From: Plectosphaerella cucumerina
Lineage: Eukaryota > Ascomycota > Sordariomycetes > Glomerellales > Plectosphaerellaceae
Reading direction: 5' to 3'
NCBI GenBank assembly: GCA_020746995.1
Contig: JAGPXD010000002.1
Coordinates: 3,782,001 to 3,846,000 of the forward strand
Length of the DNA: 64,000 nt
Numbering within the stretch: position 1 is the first letter of the stretch; every line of letters begins with the position of its first letter. Both the position numbers and the translations under genes were made by a program. Positions 49,273 to 61,046 of this stretch are shown here, one piece after another. The notes beneath the pieces were generated by a model that made no database searches, was not told the origin of the DNA, and saw nothing but the letters and a program-made list of their open reading frames with translations.

Positions 49273-51079
49273 TTTGAAATATCGACAAGAAGGAGGCCCT
49301 CGTTGGCCGGATTGAGTGTGGAGGAGCTGGCGGCGAAGGGCACCGGCCGGGGAGTTTGTCGCGGGAGAGAAGTTGGAGATGTGGGCGAAGTTGAACCTCC
49401 AGGGGATCGGCGGGGCAGGTTCAGATGTGGTTCCAGGGGAGGAGAGAGAGGGGAGGGGGAAAGCAACCCGGATTGGCGGCACGTGTGAGAGGATGCGCCG
49501 ATGTGATCAAGACCGTCCCGTCGTGGAAGAAGATCGGACAGGTCGCATCAGCAGCGCGGCCGCAAAGGCGTGGCAAAGGGCGCGCGGATGAGGATGGGAG
49601 TCTGGACGAAAATGCGGTCGCAAGGGGGCCACGGCGTCGCGGGCGATGGCAGCAAACGTTTCGAGATGTGGTTGGCTGAATGGAGGAGGGGCGGTGATGC
49701 TCGGTCCAGGTCCAGGTCCAGGTCCAGGTGCAAGTCAATCCGGAGCCCAGGGGACTTCACCTGACGATTGCCCGCGCGCCAGGGTCAATAGTGAGAAGGT
49801 CAGCGAGCCAGCTGAAAGAGGAGAGTGGTGTCTGAAGAGCAACAGATCATATTTTAGGAGTATCAGTCAGTCAAATTCGAGACGAGAGAAGCATGAGATG
49901 CTGGTACTGTACTTTTATTCTCTTTCCGAGTTGAACAGAGCTCCATGCACTGTGCTTGGTTGTGCCCCTCCTTCCTCAGTGGAGGTTCCATGTTCTCTGG
50001 GCTGTCGACACCCAATCCCCATGTCAGTCATTTCGACGTGCTACTAGTAAGGTAGCCAATGTCTAGACTACGCAAATGCCGCTGCAAACAGTCTGGGCAT
50101 CTATCTCATAAGGAGACTATGAATGCCGAACTGCCCCCTCAATACTCCCGTCCATGACGACTCAGATGCATCAGCAGCTGTGACATCACAGGTGCGAACC
50201 TGCCCCCCTGAGAATAGACTGTGCTGAGTTGGGCAGCAGCAGGGCCTGGGTCTGGTAAGGTCGAGTGGACCCCCGGGCCGCATTGAATCACTGATGACAC
50301 TGAATCTCTTCTGCGGGACGGGATCTGTTGATCAGGGCAACCACAGTCAGAAACCAGAGCACAGTGCCTGCCCAGTAAGGCTCCAGGAACCAGGGCAAGG
50401 TTGGGAGAGAAGGGGCAGTTGAGGTAAACACGGGAGCCCGCACGGCCAATGAAGCCAGCCCGAGCAGCAGGGGTCCACTGCCGCTGGTCGTGCCTTCCCG
50501 GCGAGACAACACCCGCCCGGGCCACGCCCCCGACGACAACGACCACTGGTCTTGGACCTCAACTCCCCCACACTTGTCAAAAACATCAGATCGGCCCAAA
50601 TCACAAGCAACAAACACGCCGCCCCTGCTCCAACCCGACGACCCCGGACTTCAGTCACCACGCGCCCCCGGCCTCGTACCAAGCACATCCATCTGAGCTG
50701 CACCTGAGACTATCCATCTCGCCTGACTCTGCCCCTTCACCGTCACCGCATCTCCAACGCGCTCGGTGTTGCGACAAAACAGGCCCCGACGTCACTCCGC
50801 TTTCAGCTCCAGCTCCAGCTTCACCGCCGTCGGTGCAGGCCGCGGCGCCGATACCAGCTCCCAAGACATTCTTCAGGCGACCCTGGCATCACTCACCTCA
50901 TTCGATCCTAGGTCGGTCACATCTCGCCGCACCGCCGCCTGCACGAGATCCAGGGCTAACCAGCGTTGGAGAACAGCCTGTACTGATCTCGACATCATTC
51001 CCTCGAGGCCACAAGCCACCCTTCCCTCCACAACGAAACATCCCGTCGGTACGCCCGCCGATACCACACAACCGCCGTC
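49273..51079. promoter_or_regulatory. Divergent promoter region, pac1 / stu2
   Basis: 1.8 kb between divergent starts. It holds the hexamer repeat described separately and, from about 50500, AC/CT-rich DNA like a leader of stu2. No gene is supported. Confidence 0.55.
49703..49732. repeat. GGTCCA hexamer microsatellite
   Basis: Five tandem units of GGTCCA (the last GGTGCA) in the pac1/stu2 divergent region. Confidence 0.85.
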
Positions 51080-53913
51080 ATGGGCGACGAGCCAGACTAC
51101 AGCGCCCTGCCCCTGACAGACCGTTGGGTTCACAAGGTCAGCCATGTCCCAACTGAGGCTCCGCCCTCCTCCTCCTCCTCCCTCGTCTCCCGACTAACCT
51201 TGGCGCAATTTGCAGGTGTGGAAAGTCAGGAAAGAGGCATACGAAGAAGCGGCAAAGTCCTTTTCCACGAGCGCCGACGAATACGATGCCGTCTTCAGAC
51301 CCTTCCTCCAGGACCCGAGCCTCTGGAAGGGCGCCGTTGCCGACTCCAACGTTGCCGCACAACAAGAGGGTCTCGCTGCATACTGTGGTTTCCTCAAGTT
51401 TGGCGGTAAAGAACACGGAATCAAGACGCGCAGTCAGACTGTCGCTCCCATCTGCGAAAAGGGCCTCCCCTCCACACGAGCCGCCGCCAAGGAGTCCGCG
51501 CTGGAAGCTTTGCTAGCTCTCATCGAAGTTGACGTGTCCGGCCCAATCATCGAGGAACTACTCCCTGCCCTGGCCAACAAGCAGCCCAAGGTCGTCGCAG
51601 CCACCCTCAACGCCTTGGTTTCCATCTACCACAACTATGGCTGCAAGACGGTGGATCCGAAGCCCGCCCTCAAGGCCCTTCCCAAGGCCTTCGGCCACGC
51701 CGACAAGAACGTCCGAGCAGCGGCTACTGCTCTCGCCGTCGAGTTCTACCGCTGGTTGCGCGAGGCCATGAAGCCCATGTTCTGGGGAGACCTCAAGCCC
51801 ACCCAGCAAACGGACCTGGAAGCGCAGTTTGAGAAGATCAAGGCCGAGCCCGCACCCAAGCAGGAGCGTCTGCTGCGGACACAGCAAGAAGCCCTGGCGA
51901 GAGCACCCCCTCCTGGCGCCGAGGGTGAGGATGATGTCGGCGAAGACGAGGGCGAAGAGCCGGCTGAGATGGACGCCTTCGACCTCGCCGAACCCCAGGA
52001 CGTCTTCGGAAAGATCCCCGCCACCTTTCACGATCATCTCGCTTCGTCAAAGTGGAAGGAGAGGAAGGAGGCGCTCGAAGCTCTGTACGCTGCCCTCAAC
52101 GTGCCTCGCATCAAGGATGGCGACTTCAACGAAATCAACCGAGGCCTCGCCAAGTCGATGAAAGATGCCAACGTAGCTGTCGTCACCCAAGCCGCCCAAT
52201 GTATCGAGGTCCTCGCCAAAGGTCTGCGCAAGGCCTACGGCAAGTATCGCACCGTCGTCATGGGGCCCATTATGGAGCGCCTGAAGGAGAAGAAACAGAC
52301 TGTGGCCGATGCCCTAGGCGCCGCTCTCGACCAGGTCTTCCAGGCCACGAACCTGACCGAGTGTCTCGAGGACATCACCACTTTCCTCGCGCACAAGAAC
52401 CCGCAAGTCAAGGAGGGCACCATGAAGTTCCTCATCCGCTGTTTGCGAACAACCCGCGACGTCCCGAGCAAGCCCGAGATCGCCACCATTGTCGAGTCTG
52501 GCAAGAAGCTCCTGTCCGAAAGCAGCGAGGGCCTTCGATCTGGCGGCGCGGAGATCCTCGGCACCGTCATGAAGATCATCGGCGAACGCGCAATGAACCC
52601 GCACATGGAGGGCCTCGATGACATCCGCAAGACCAAGATCAAGGACTTCTTCGACACGGCAGAAGTCAAGGCCAAGGATAAGCCAAAGCCACCGCCGCCT
52701 GCTCCCAAGGCGGCCGCAGGCCCCCCGAAGAGACTCATGGGAGGTGCCAAGAAGGCGGCACCTGTGAAGAAGCCGGTGATGCCACCGCCTGCCAGCCCGA
52801 CGCCTCTGGACGACGAGCCGCCCACTCCCCAGCCTGCTCGTGCAAAGCCCGGCGTGGCAAAGCCCGGCGGTCTCAAGAGCTTGCGCGGACGCCTGGCAGG
52901 GCCCGGTGGTGCGGCGGCATCACCACGCCGGCCAGCGGCGCCCATCATGCCGGATGAAGACCCGGCCCCTCCTCCTCCACAGCCTCGCCTGGGTCTTGGA
53001 CGCGGCGGTCTCGCAGGCCGAGCGCTGACGAAACCCGCAGCCGCTCCTGTCCAGATGCCTCCCTCGTCCCCAACGCCCTCAAACGGTTTCTCTGCAGTCG
53101 AGCGCGCCGAGCTCGAGGAGTTGCGCATGGCCAACGATAGGCTCACCCGGGTGATTGAGGAGATGAGGCACGACCGGAGCAAGTTCCTGTCCGAGATTCA
53201 GGAACTGAAGAACCAGAACGCCGGCCTCATCGAGGACCACACGCGAGATGTTCTCAGCATTAAGGCCAAGGAGACACAGCTCGTGCGTGCTAAGAGCGAT
53301 GCTGAGGCTACGGAGCAGACGAACGAGAGACTGCGGCGCGAACTTGACAGGTTAAAGAGAGCTCTCAACAACGCCGAAGGTCTTGCGGCTAGGAACGGCA
53401 TGACCAGTCCTGGTAAGTCTGCCAACACCTATCTTTGTGGTATTCTTGCTAACAAGGCAGGCGTGTCTTCTCCAACTCACGATGACGCCGGCATCTACAG
53501 AGATGGCGGATACGGCACATCATCCAGCAACCGCAACCGCATGAGCTTCACAAGCAACATGTCCGAGGAGAAGGAGAACGGCGAGGTGCCGTATCCGAGA
53601 TCGAAGCTGAGCCCAGAAATTAGGTACACTGGCAGCGGATACTCATCAGGACGCGGCAGCCCGGCAAGAGGCTTCCGTAGCGCTGCTGCCACGCCGGTCG
53701 AGGACCACGGGGTTTCATCTCAGCATTCCGAGCGGTCAGGCTCGGCTGCCGGTAACAACGGCGTGGAGAGCTGGAAGCGAGCGGCAGAGGTGACGAGCCA
53801 GCTCAAGGCCAGGATCGAGCAGATGAAGGTGCGTCACGAAACTTCCCGGGTTCCCCTCCTTTCCCATCACTAACATCCACCAGGCGAAGCAGGGCGGCTT
53901 CTCCCGACCATGA
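51080..53913 (+). CDS. stu2: Microtubule polymerase of the XMAP215/Stu2/Alp14 family
   Basis: Four exons, 51080-51136, 51216-53412, 53461-53828 and 53884-53913, give 883 residues. TOG1 covers about 10-230 (WVHKVWKVRKEAYEEA start) and TOG2 about 275-520 (FHDHLASSKWKERKEALEAL). A Pro/Lys/Gly-rich basic linker (about 525-690) should bind the microtubule lattice. A coiled coil at about 690-775 should dimerise the protein. The short C-terminus ends KARIEQMKAKQGGFSRP. Two TOG domains plus coiled coil is the yeast-type layout. It speeds plus-end growth in spindle and cytoplasm. Intron 1 has a GTCAGC donor, fixed by phase and by the conserved WVHKVWK. Intron 2 is 48 nt, in frame and without a stop. 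The last exon encodes only nine residues. Confidence 0.95.
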
Positions 53914-54918
53914 TGAGACACACGAGTGGCATATTGGTATCATTCTTGGCGGAACGGCAGCGGGCGAGGAATCCTGCCTACTTGCGTTGTCGCGATGCGA
54001 GGCCCTGGGGGCGTCTTGTTGCATATCACTGGCGTTGGAACAATACCCATACGTGTCCTGCCCGGTTGAACAAGGGTCGGGGGCAACCGAGGGGTGCATG
54101 GTGTGCGAGGCACAGATGCCTTGGCGGCAGCGATGACACCTCGATTAATTGACGATGCATATGAGAGACGCAGTCTATTTGTGTTCGTGATGGTACGTGG
54201 CTGTGTGCTTGGTGTTTTACTTTCACGAGGGGCTGTGCTTTACATGTCGGGCGTACATAGGGAGGCGAGGTGCCTTGGCATCAAGATCGGCAGTTACCAC
54301 GATGAACGATGGAATCAGTACTGGAGGAGGCTGTGAATGTACGAGACTTTGCTTCGGCATGATAGTGTCAGCATTTGATGTTTCTGACAAACGACAACGA
54401 CGTCGTGATCCCTGCCTCCTTGTGTCCATCTGACGCAGTTACATGCCGTTAATCCGCTCATCTAGCTCGGTACCGCAATCGACTACTCAACTTTCGAGGC
54501 CATTTTGATATCAAACCACCAACAGGACGGAAACACCCGTCAGCCCTGAAGGTGGTGTTCTATGGAACATCCCGTCTCTCCCGTCACAATAAAGGCGTCT
54601 CCCTACGACAACGACGCGAGTGCTACCTCGCGTGCTCCCCCCTTCCCGGCATGCTACACCGCCTACAGGGACCGGCATCGGGCAGACGCAACTACCGAGC
54701 CCACGCTTGCGGGATACATCGTGGACGACGGCGTCTTTTCCCGCCCCTCCTTGGTGCCCTGGCAGGGCAGCACAGCCATGGTCCATTCACCTCAACGCCT
54801 GCAACGTGTTGGGACCACAGCCTGGCCCGTCGACGATCACATGCGCGCCGCCGTCGCCCATCGTCGTCGCAGCAGCCCCTCTCCGCCAGCCCAGCCCGTC
54901 ACATCATCTGTGCCCCCC

Positions 54919-54932
54919 GGGGGGGGGGGGGG
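54919..54932. repeat. G14 homopolymer
   Basis: Fourteen consecutive G, preceded by six C. Confidence 0.9.
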
Positions 54933-55127
54933 CGTCTGGAGTATCATCGCGGTGCGGCGGCGGCCTCGGCAGGGCGGCCAGGGGTAGGTAGGCGTTGGTG
55001 GTGATCTCGCGTGCGGCGGCGCTGGGACCGTAGCCTCGTTCCGCTTTGGGGCGTCATCTCCGCGCGCCGCGCATCGCCACCCATCTCCCTTTGATGACAC
55101 GCGACTCAGGGCGGAGGGGCCAGCCTT

Positions 55128-55144
55128 GAGAGAGAGAGAGAGAG
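55128..55144. repeat. GA dinucleotide microsatellite
   Basis: About eight GA units, followed by a G run. Confidence 0.9.
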
Positions 55145-56254
55145 GGGGCGTGAAACTTTCCCGGCACTCACCAGAACTTGTACATGACATGGGCGCGGCG
55201 TGTCATGTCGCATCATGCCCTGTCTTTGACGTCGATCTCGGGTTCCCATCCCAACTTTTGCAAGGGGTGCCAGCCCAGATGCCAGGTCTCTATTGACTCG
55301 TTTCCTTCGTCCACCGACCCTCCCGGGCTGCTGCCGCCGCCGGGACCCTGTGCGCCCCGCTGGGGGCCGGAAGGGAGAGAGCGTCCCCGTTCTGCCCCCT
55401 TGGCGGAGATGCGATGCAGCCTTGTATGATAATCTGCTCCGGAGCCTCGGCTTGCGGCCTCGGGAGTTGCGTTCAGGGGCGCCCGGGCGCCGGGACGCAA
55501 TATCACACCCACCGAGCTACGCAAAGCTATTGCTGCTCATCACTTCAATAAGCGCAGGCATGCCTCAGCCCTCTCGCTGGCCTGGCCGCATTCCAGCCGG
55601 AGCGGACTCAGTCCCGGCGGTTGATCGAACAGGGCAAGTCGTCCGGCGCGGAGCCGTCGCTAGTTCAGGCACCCGACGGCTTCGTGTTGGGACAATGTCG
55701 AGCCGTTGTCGATCTCGCCCCGAGTATGCATGCCAGCCCGGTTTTGCGAAGGTGCGCTCTGATGCCCGGTGGCCTGGTACGAGGAACCCCTCGAATCTCG
55801 CTCCGTCGGTCCGTCCCAGAAGCCCTGCCAAGATGCTCGACGTTGGAAGAGATTACCTCTGTGGCGGTGTTCCGCCTTACTCGTTCGTACCGGGCAGACG
55901 GTGAGCTATGCCCCAGCAAACAACGCGGGCCATCCTAGCCCTCCCGAGATGTGAGCGACTTTTGTTGCAGCCAGTGGTCGCGTGCGGGACGCTTGCCACT
56001 CGGTCACCTCTCGGCCCTGTTCAGACAGCGGAGGTGGGTGCTTGTGTTAGCTCGAACGCGGTCCCGCAGCTCACAACGTGGATTCGATGATGTCCGCGAT
56101 GGAGGGCGGATGGGGGCCAAACGACGACGACAACGAGCGACTCGGGCGTCGACTTGCGCCAAGCACACGTGTATACTCGCATACGAGCAGGTCCTAGCCG
56201 CAGCTCCGGCACTCGCCGCAAGCATGCCCCTGGACCGCACTGGCCCTCCGCGGG

Positions 56255-56268
56255 CCCCCCCCCCCCCC
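56255..56268. repeat. C14 homopolymer
   Basis: Fourteen consecutive C on the plus strand. Confidence 0.9.
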
Positions 56269-59200
56269 TGCCGGCGATAGGGCTGGCGCCGTGCTGCGCT
56301 CTTGTTGCTTGACACGAGCGCGCGGAGGAAGCACCAAACATGGCAGCGGCCGCCCGCTCCATCCGGGGACGAGATTTGGCCACAGACGTGTCAAGCCGCC
56401 GAGTCAATGCTTCCAGAACGTTTCTAGAATGCATCGACCATGCGTGCGAGGCGTGCCATGACGGCGCATATTGCACGTTGTCTATGAGCCACGCACACGA
56501 ATCGATCGCCCGTCATGCGACGCACCGCGAGGTCGCTGCAAGCGGCTGACAAGTCGCTAGTTTCGGCAAGACAATTCTCTCGGCACTTGCAGTGGCCGGA
56601 CTCGTCGTCTCGGTTGCCCAGTCTCCCGGCTCGCTACGGACGATTGTGTGGCGTGACGATTCCAGACCGGAGGTTTCCCGCCGCAAAAGGAAAAAAGAAC
56701 GCCGAATAGCGAGCCTTCTTTGGTGTAACAATAGAGAGTTGTCAAGAAGCGGAGAGCCAAACAAATGGAACAATGACTGGAGCCTAACAGCCTGGTCGGA
56801 CCCCTTGGATGCCGAGGTACGAGCCCCGACAGCTCGGAATCGTATCCCATTGATCGATGACCATCATCCCTTGGCTAGCTCTGCTACCAACTGCATTTCA
56901 TTTCAAGCAGCGTCGGATGTGAGAGGCAGACTATTGACTGGGCTCTGGCCGTCCTCGCCAGGTTGCGCTCGACCGGTCTGGAACAACGGCGCAGGAGCAG
57001 TTGGCCGCCAGGTCGCCGAGATATCTCGCCTGCTGGGCGATCGCGCAAGCAAGCGTGTTGAGCTCGGCCAGGATGGACCGGGCATCCAGGGGGCGGTGAT
57101 GACGCTTGCTGCAGCAGGGCGCCGTACCTACTCGTTGCCGAGACCGAACGGAAGTTCCATTCAATCGGGCCGGGCCCACCGCCACGGGAGGGACGGAACA
57201 GGGCAGAAAGGCAGGCAACCCGGCCACCGTCCGCGTTGGCGGGAGGGAGGAATCGATGGCGATGGCGATGCGACAGTGACGACCGCGGCTGCAAGCTCTG
57301 TACCACGGTCGTATCGAAAAACCGGCAGCAGTCTCTTCAGCCTCCGAGCAGAGTGCAACAATGCGCCTGTTGATTGGGCGGGCACCGAGAAAGTGAAGAA
57401 ACCTTGCCTTGCTGAGGGCTTTGGGTGGCGATATCCATGGCGATGCTGGCTGGACGATGATCGGGAACCCCCAACCATCACCGCGCACGCCTGCGCATGC
57501 CGACCCCGAGGCGTCGACGCAGATGTTCGCAACTCGCTCGTTTTGATTTCCTGCTGCACGCGAATCCCCTGGCATGCACGAGCAAGTCCGTCAGTGGGGG
57601 TGCTGAACAGAGTCGCCGCCCGAGATCTCCTGCGGGAAAAGTCTGCACATCTCTCGGTTGGGTTTAGGATGCGCTGCACTGCCTCATTGACGGGCCCCAA
57701 CGATTGGCTCTCGGCGGCCGTCGACATAACCTACACCGAGCTGACTGATGTTGGTGCGGGAGAGAGGGGGATGGAGAGTCCGGGATGCGGCCGTAACTGG
57801 AGAGCCAGTCAGTGTATGATGCCTTTCCCTGTAGCGTCCTCCGCTTCTCCAGCAACGCCGGTGGTGATGGTGGCCCGGGGGTTTCCGCGGAGCACGTAGG
57901 GCGGAAGTGATTCCATGATGAGTTGCTTGCCCGCGCCCGTGGAATAACGTGCAGTGCAGTGCGATGCGATGTCAGGATGGGCCGTCCCAACTTGTGATTC
58001 AGCCGCGACGCCACTACTCGTCGCCCTACGGGGCAGTTGCGAAGGGGTTGCGTCGGGTGCTGGCGTGGCCTTGGCCTGGGGGCAGGCGAGGTACAGAATG
58101 TACCCCGACGTACTTTGAGCGCCGCGCATCACCCCGCGTCGACGAAAATGCCGTCCCAGCGAGCCGACGACCGAACACCGTTGGCATGACTCGTTGATTA
58201 GACATGTTGACATCCGACGGGAGCATGTTGTTCAATACTCCGGTGGCCCTTTTGCGGCCGTTGTCTGCCCTGAATTCGTGGGTGCTAACGGCATCTTCCA
58301 GAGGGCTGCTGCGCCACGGTCCAAGGCGCTCCTAGGGCGAGCAAGTCCCGGCCCCGGGGTTCAGTCGGGCTCCGTCGACCGCCGCACTGCTCCGTGGCGA
58401 TCCTCTCGCAGCCCAAAACGCCGAAAGAGCCGGGCGTCTAGTTACTGCACGAGTGGTCCGGCGGCCCTTGGCGACTCGTCGCGCCAGGACATCGATGCTT
58501 CCAGGTTGCCCTACTGTGCACTCTCGGTAGTGTTTGTCTCGACGGCGCCGTCCTCATCAAGGTTTGTCGCAGCACCGATCTATGCAAGCTAGGTGGCCTC
58601 GCAGCCCCAGGGGCATCCATGAAGGACGAAGGGAAGTCGATCTCTTCCTTGTTGGAGTCTGCCGCAAGGTGACTACGGGGCCGCCCACACTCACACTCGG
58701 CAGTTGGACCTCGAAGGGGGGCCGCGCAAGCCGGGGTTGAAAGGGGCTGGCGGTGCACTGGGCTCCCTGAAGCCCGCGACGAATCAGCTGGCGAAGTTGG
58801 ACAGACGCGCCCAAGGGGTCCGGCATTTGGGAGGGCTGGCGCAGGGGAATGCTGCCGAACAAGCAGGTTTCCAGCATTTCCAGGACCACCTCCTGGTCCA
58901 CAGTCAAAAAAAGATGAAGCAGGTTGGCAGGCTCTGGATGAAGGCGATGCAGGACAGCTCGGACAGAAGCAGGCGCTGATCGATGTTTCGACTAGAGCCC
59001 TGGGCGGTGATTGGTCGCAGAGTTCGGGGGATGCTCGAATTCAGAAGTTGATCCGGCCTGGCGGTTCCGCGACGTCTCCCTAGCGCTTCGAAGTCGAGAT
59101 GGTCTCGGGAGGGAGGTGTCGTGTCGTCGAATTCAATGCCGGAGTCGCGCTGAGGACACGCCCCGGGTCCGATAGGTTCTGTTTACTTGTATGTTCTCCC

Positions 59201-60169
59201 CGACGGTGGTGATGAGGGGAGGCCGGTGGACTTGAGGGGCCCACGGCCGACGGCACGGATGTCAGCCCGTGTCCGGTAGACGACGGCGAACGGGGAGAAG
59301 AAGAGAAGACCGGCCGGCCTGGGACGAAAGGCAAGCACAGGAGATCCCTGAACCCAAACCCTGCGCAGCGGGAGCAGAGGAGGGTGAACCCTGTAGGGGC
59401 CGCTGACTGATCTGCGAGCCGACCAATCAGGCAGAGAGGCCGGCGTAGGGCTGAAAGGCTCAGGGCTGTTGGAGGTCGGATTGCGAGCTTGGAAGTTGGG
59501 GCTCGGGGCGGGCTACATGTTCCATCTGCACCGATTCGCTTGACCTCCGCCAGGCCAAGGCGAGGGGGCGACTCTTGAGGCTTGGGCTCGGCCTTGTTGC
59601 GGCATCATCGCATCGCTTGGCTTCTGGTGTCTCATGGGGAGATGGACAGACGGAGGCCGCCGCGCCGCCGTCGGAGAAGTCCTTTGCGATCAAGGGGTAC
59701 TTGTTGGTAGCTTGCCAAAAGCAAGAGCCGGGCCCGATGTCTTTCGGGAACAAGCGGTGGTCTCGACTGCTGCACGTACCTGGTTCGGTTGGAAGGTTGA
59801 CGTTAGCGCAACCGCCAGAAGCCGTGCTCGGGGGGTAGAAGCATGCAAGGGAAATGGAACCTGACTGCAAACAAAACCTCTTAGCTCCAACATGGCGCGT
59901 GCCTCTCCGCGCTGGCCGGAAAAGTTCCTTGTATCCAGCGAGCGGAAGCTGCCGGTGGATTTTCCAATTCTGAGCACCAGACTCAACTCGTCTGGGGCTG
60001 GGCACATGAGCCTGAGCATGACGCCGACTCCGTGCGTGCAGGTCACTGAACGACACCATGCCTGCGGGTCCCCCTCCCTCGCCATGGCGCCTCGACGGTG
60101 GACGTTCAGTTTGGTCGATTGGGAAGCTCGTCATAAGCCAGGGGCGTGGCTTTCGATAGCTCGATGCGG

Positions 60170-60188
60170 CCCCCCCCCCCCCCCCCCC
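60170..60188. repeat. C19 homopolymer
   Basis: Nineteen consecutive C on the plus strand, the longest homopolymer in the window; the length may be imprecise in the assembly. Confidence 0.9.
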
Positions 60189-61020
60189 AACGCGGGCAGA
60201 ACAGGATGGCCCAGCAGGGGGAGAGGGAAATGCTGTCGCTTGGCCTTGAACTGCCGTAAGGTAATCAGTCCGAGCTGCCCACTAAAAGTCCCGAAGCCGC
60301 CATGACCATCTGGGTCAAACTGTCAGCCAGACTGGAACTTGGCTCGAAGCAGGCGTGCCGAGGCTGACGGCAGCAGCGTGGAGCAGGGTCCACGCTGATG
60401 GATCCTGGTCCGGTCTGTTCGCGGCGGGGATGTGCAGGAAGATGCAATGGAACTTGCGGAGGCTTGAGGACTTGAGGGATACTTGGGTGGTGAAAGTTGG
60501 ATGGCGGTCGGAGGAGTTGCCTGCATCTGTCGGGAAGGAGCGCGCTGCGTGACGGTCACCGGAGATTGACAGTGGGAGGTGATCGATCGGTGGCACTTTG
60601 GACTCGAGGCAGGTACGTCCCAGAAAACATGGACAGGTACGACTGACAAGGCGAGCTGGGCTGACCTGAGATCAGTCCGCGGACCGAAACCGAAACAGAA
60701 GGCGCCGTTGGCCCGAAGGCGTCAAGCCCAGCGTCATTCGATAAGTTGTGGAAAGATTGGAAGGTCTGACTTCTTCGCGGGGAACTGGCAAGAGCCACCC
60801 ACGGCCCCTTCCGTGGCATGGAAAGTGAAAATAGACGGCGGGGGAAGGCAGTCGCTGGCACTGAAACGGCCGAGTCTAATTTCGCTGCCTTCCAGGTTCC
60901 TTTCCTTCCCTTCTGGCGTTGCCCGGAAGGACCCAGGGGTACAAAGGTACCTTGCCCCACCGTAAATGACAGCATCAATCGGGCGTCTGTGGGCAGTCGC
61001 ACGCCGTCACCACCAACCTC

Positions 61021-61046
61021 AGAGGTCAGAGGTCAGAGGTCAGGTC
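61021..61046. repeat. AGAGGTC tandem repeat
   Basis: Three AGAGGTC heptamers followed by AGGTC. Confidence 0.85.

Noticed and set aside
56592..57899. 435-residue plus-strand frame in the right gene-poor region
   Set aside because: It starts at GTG and has no ATG until well inside; composition is unstructured and no domain is seen, so chance openness in GC-rich DNA is more likely.
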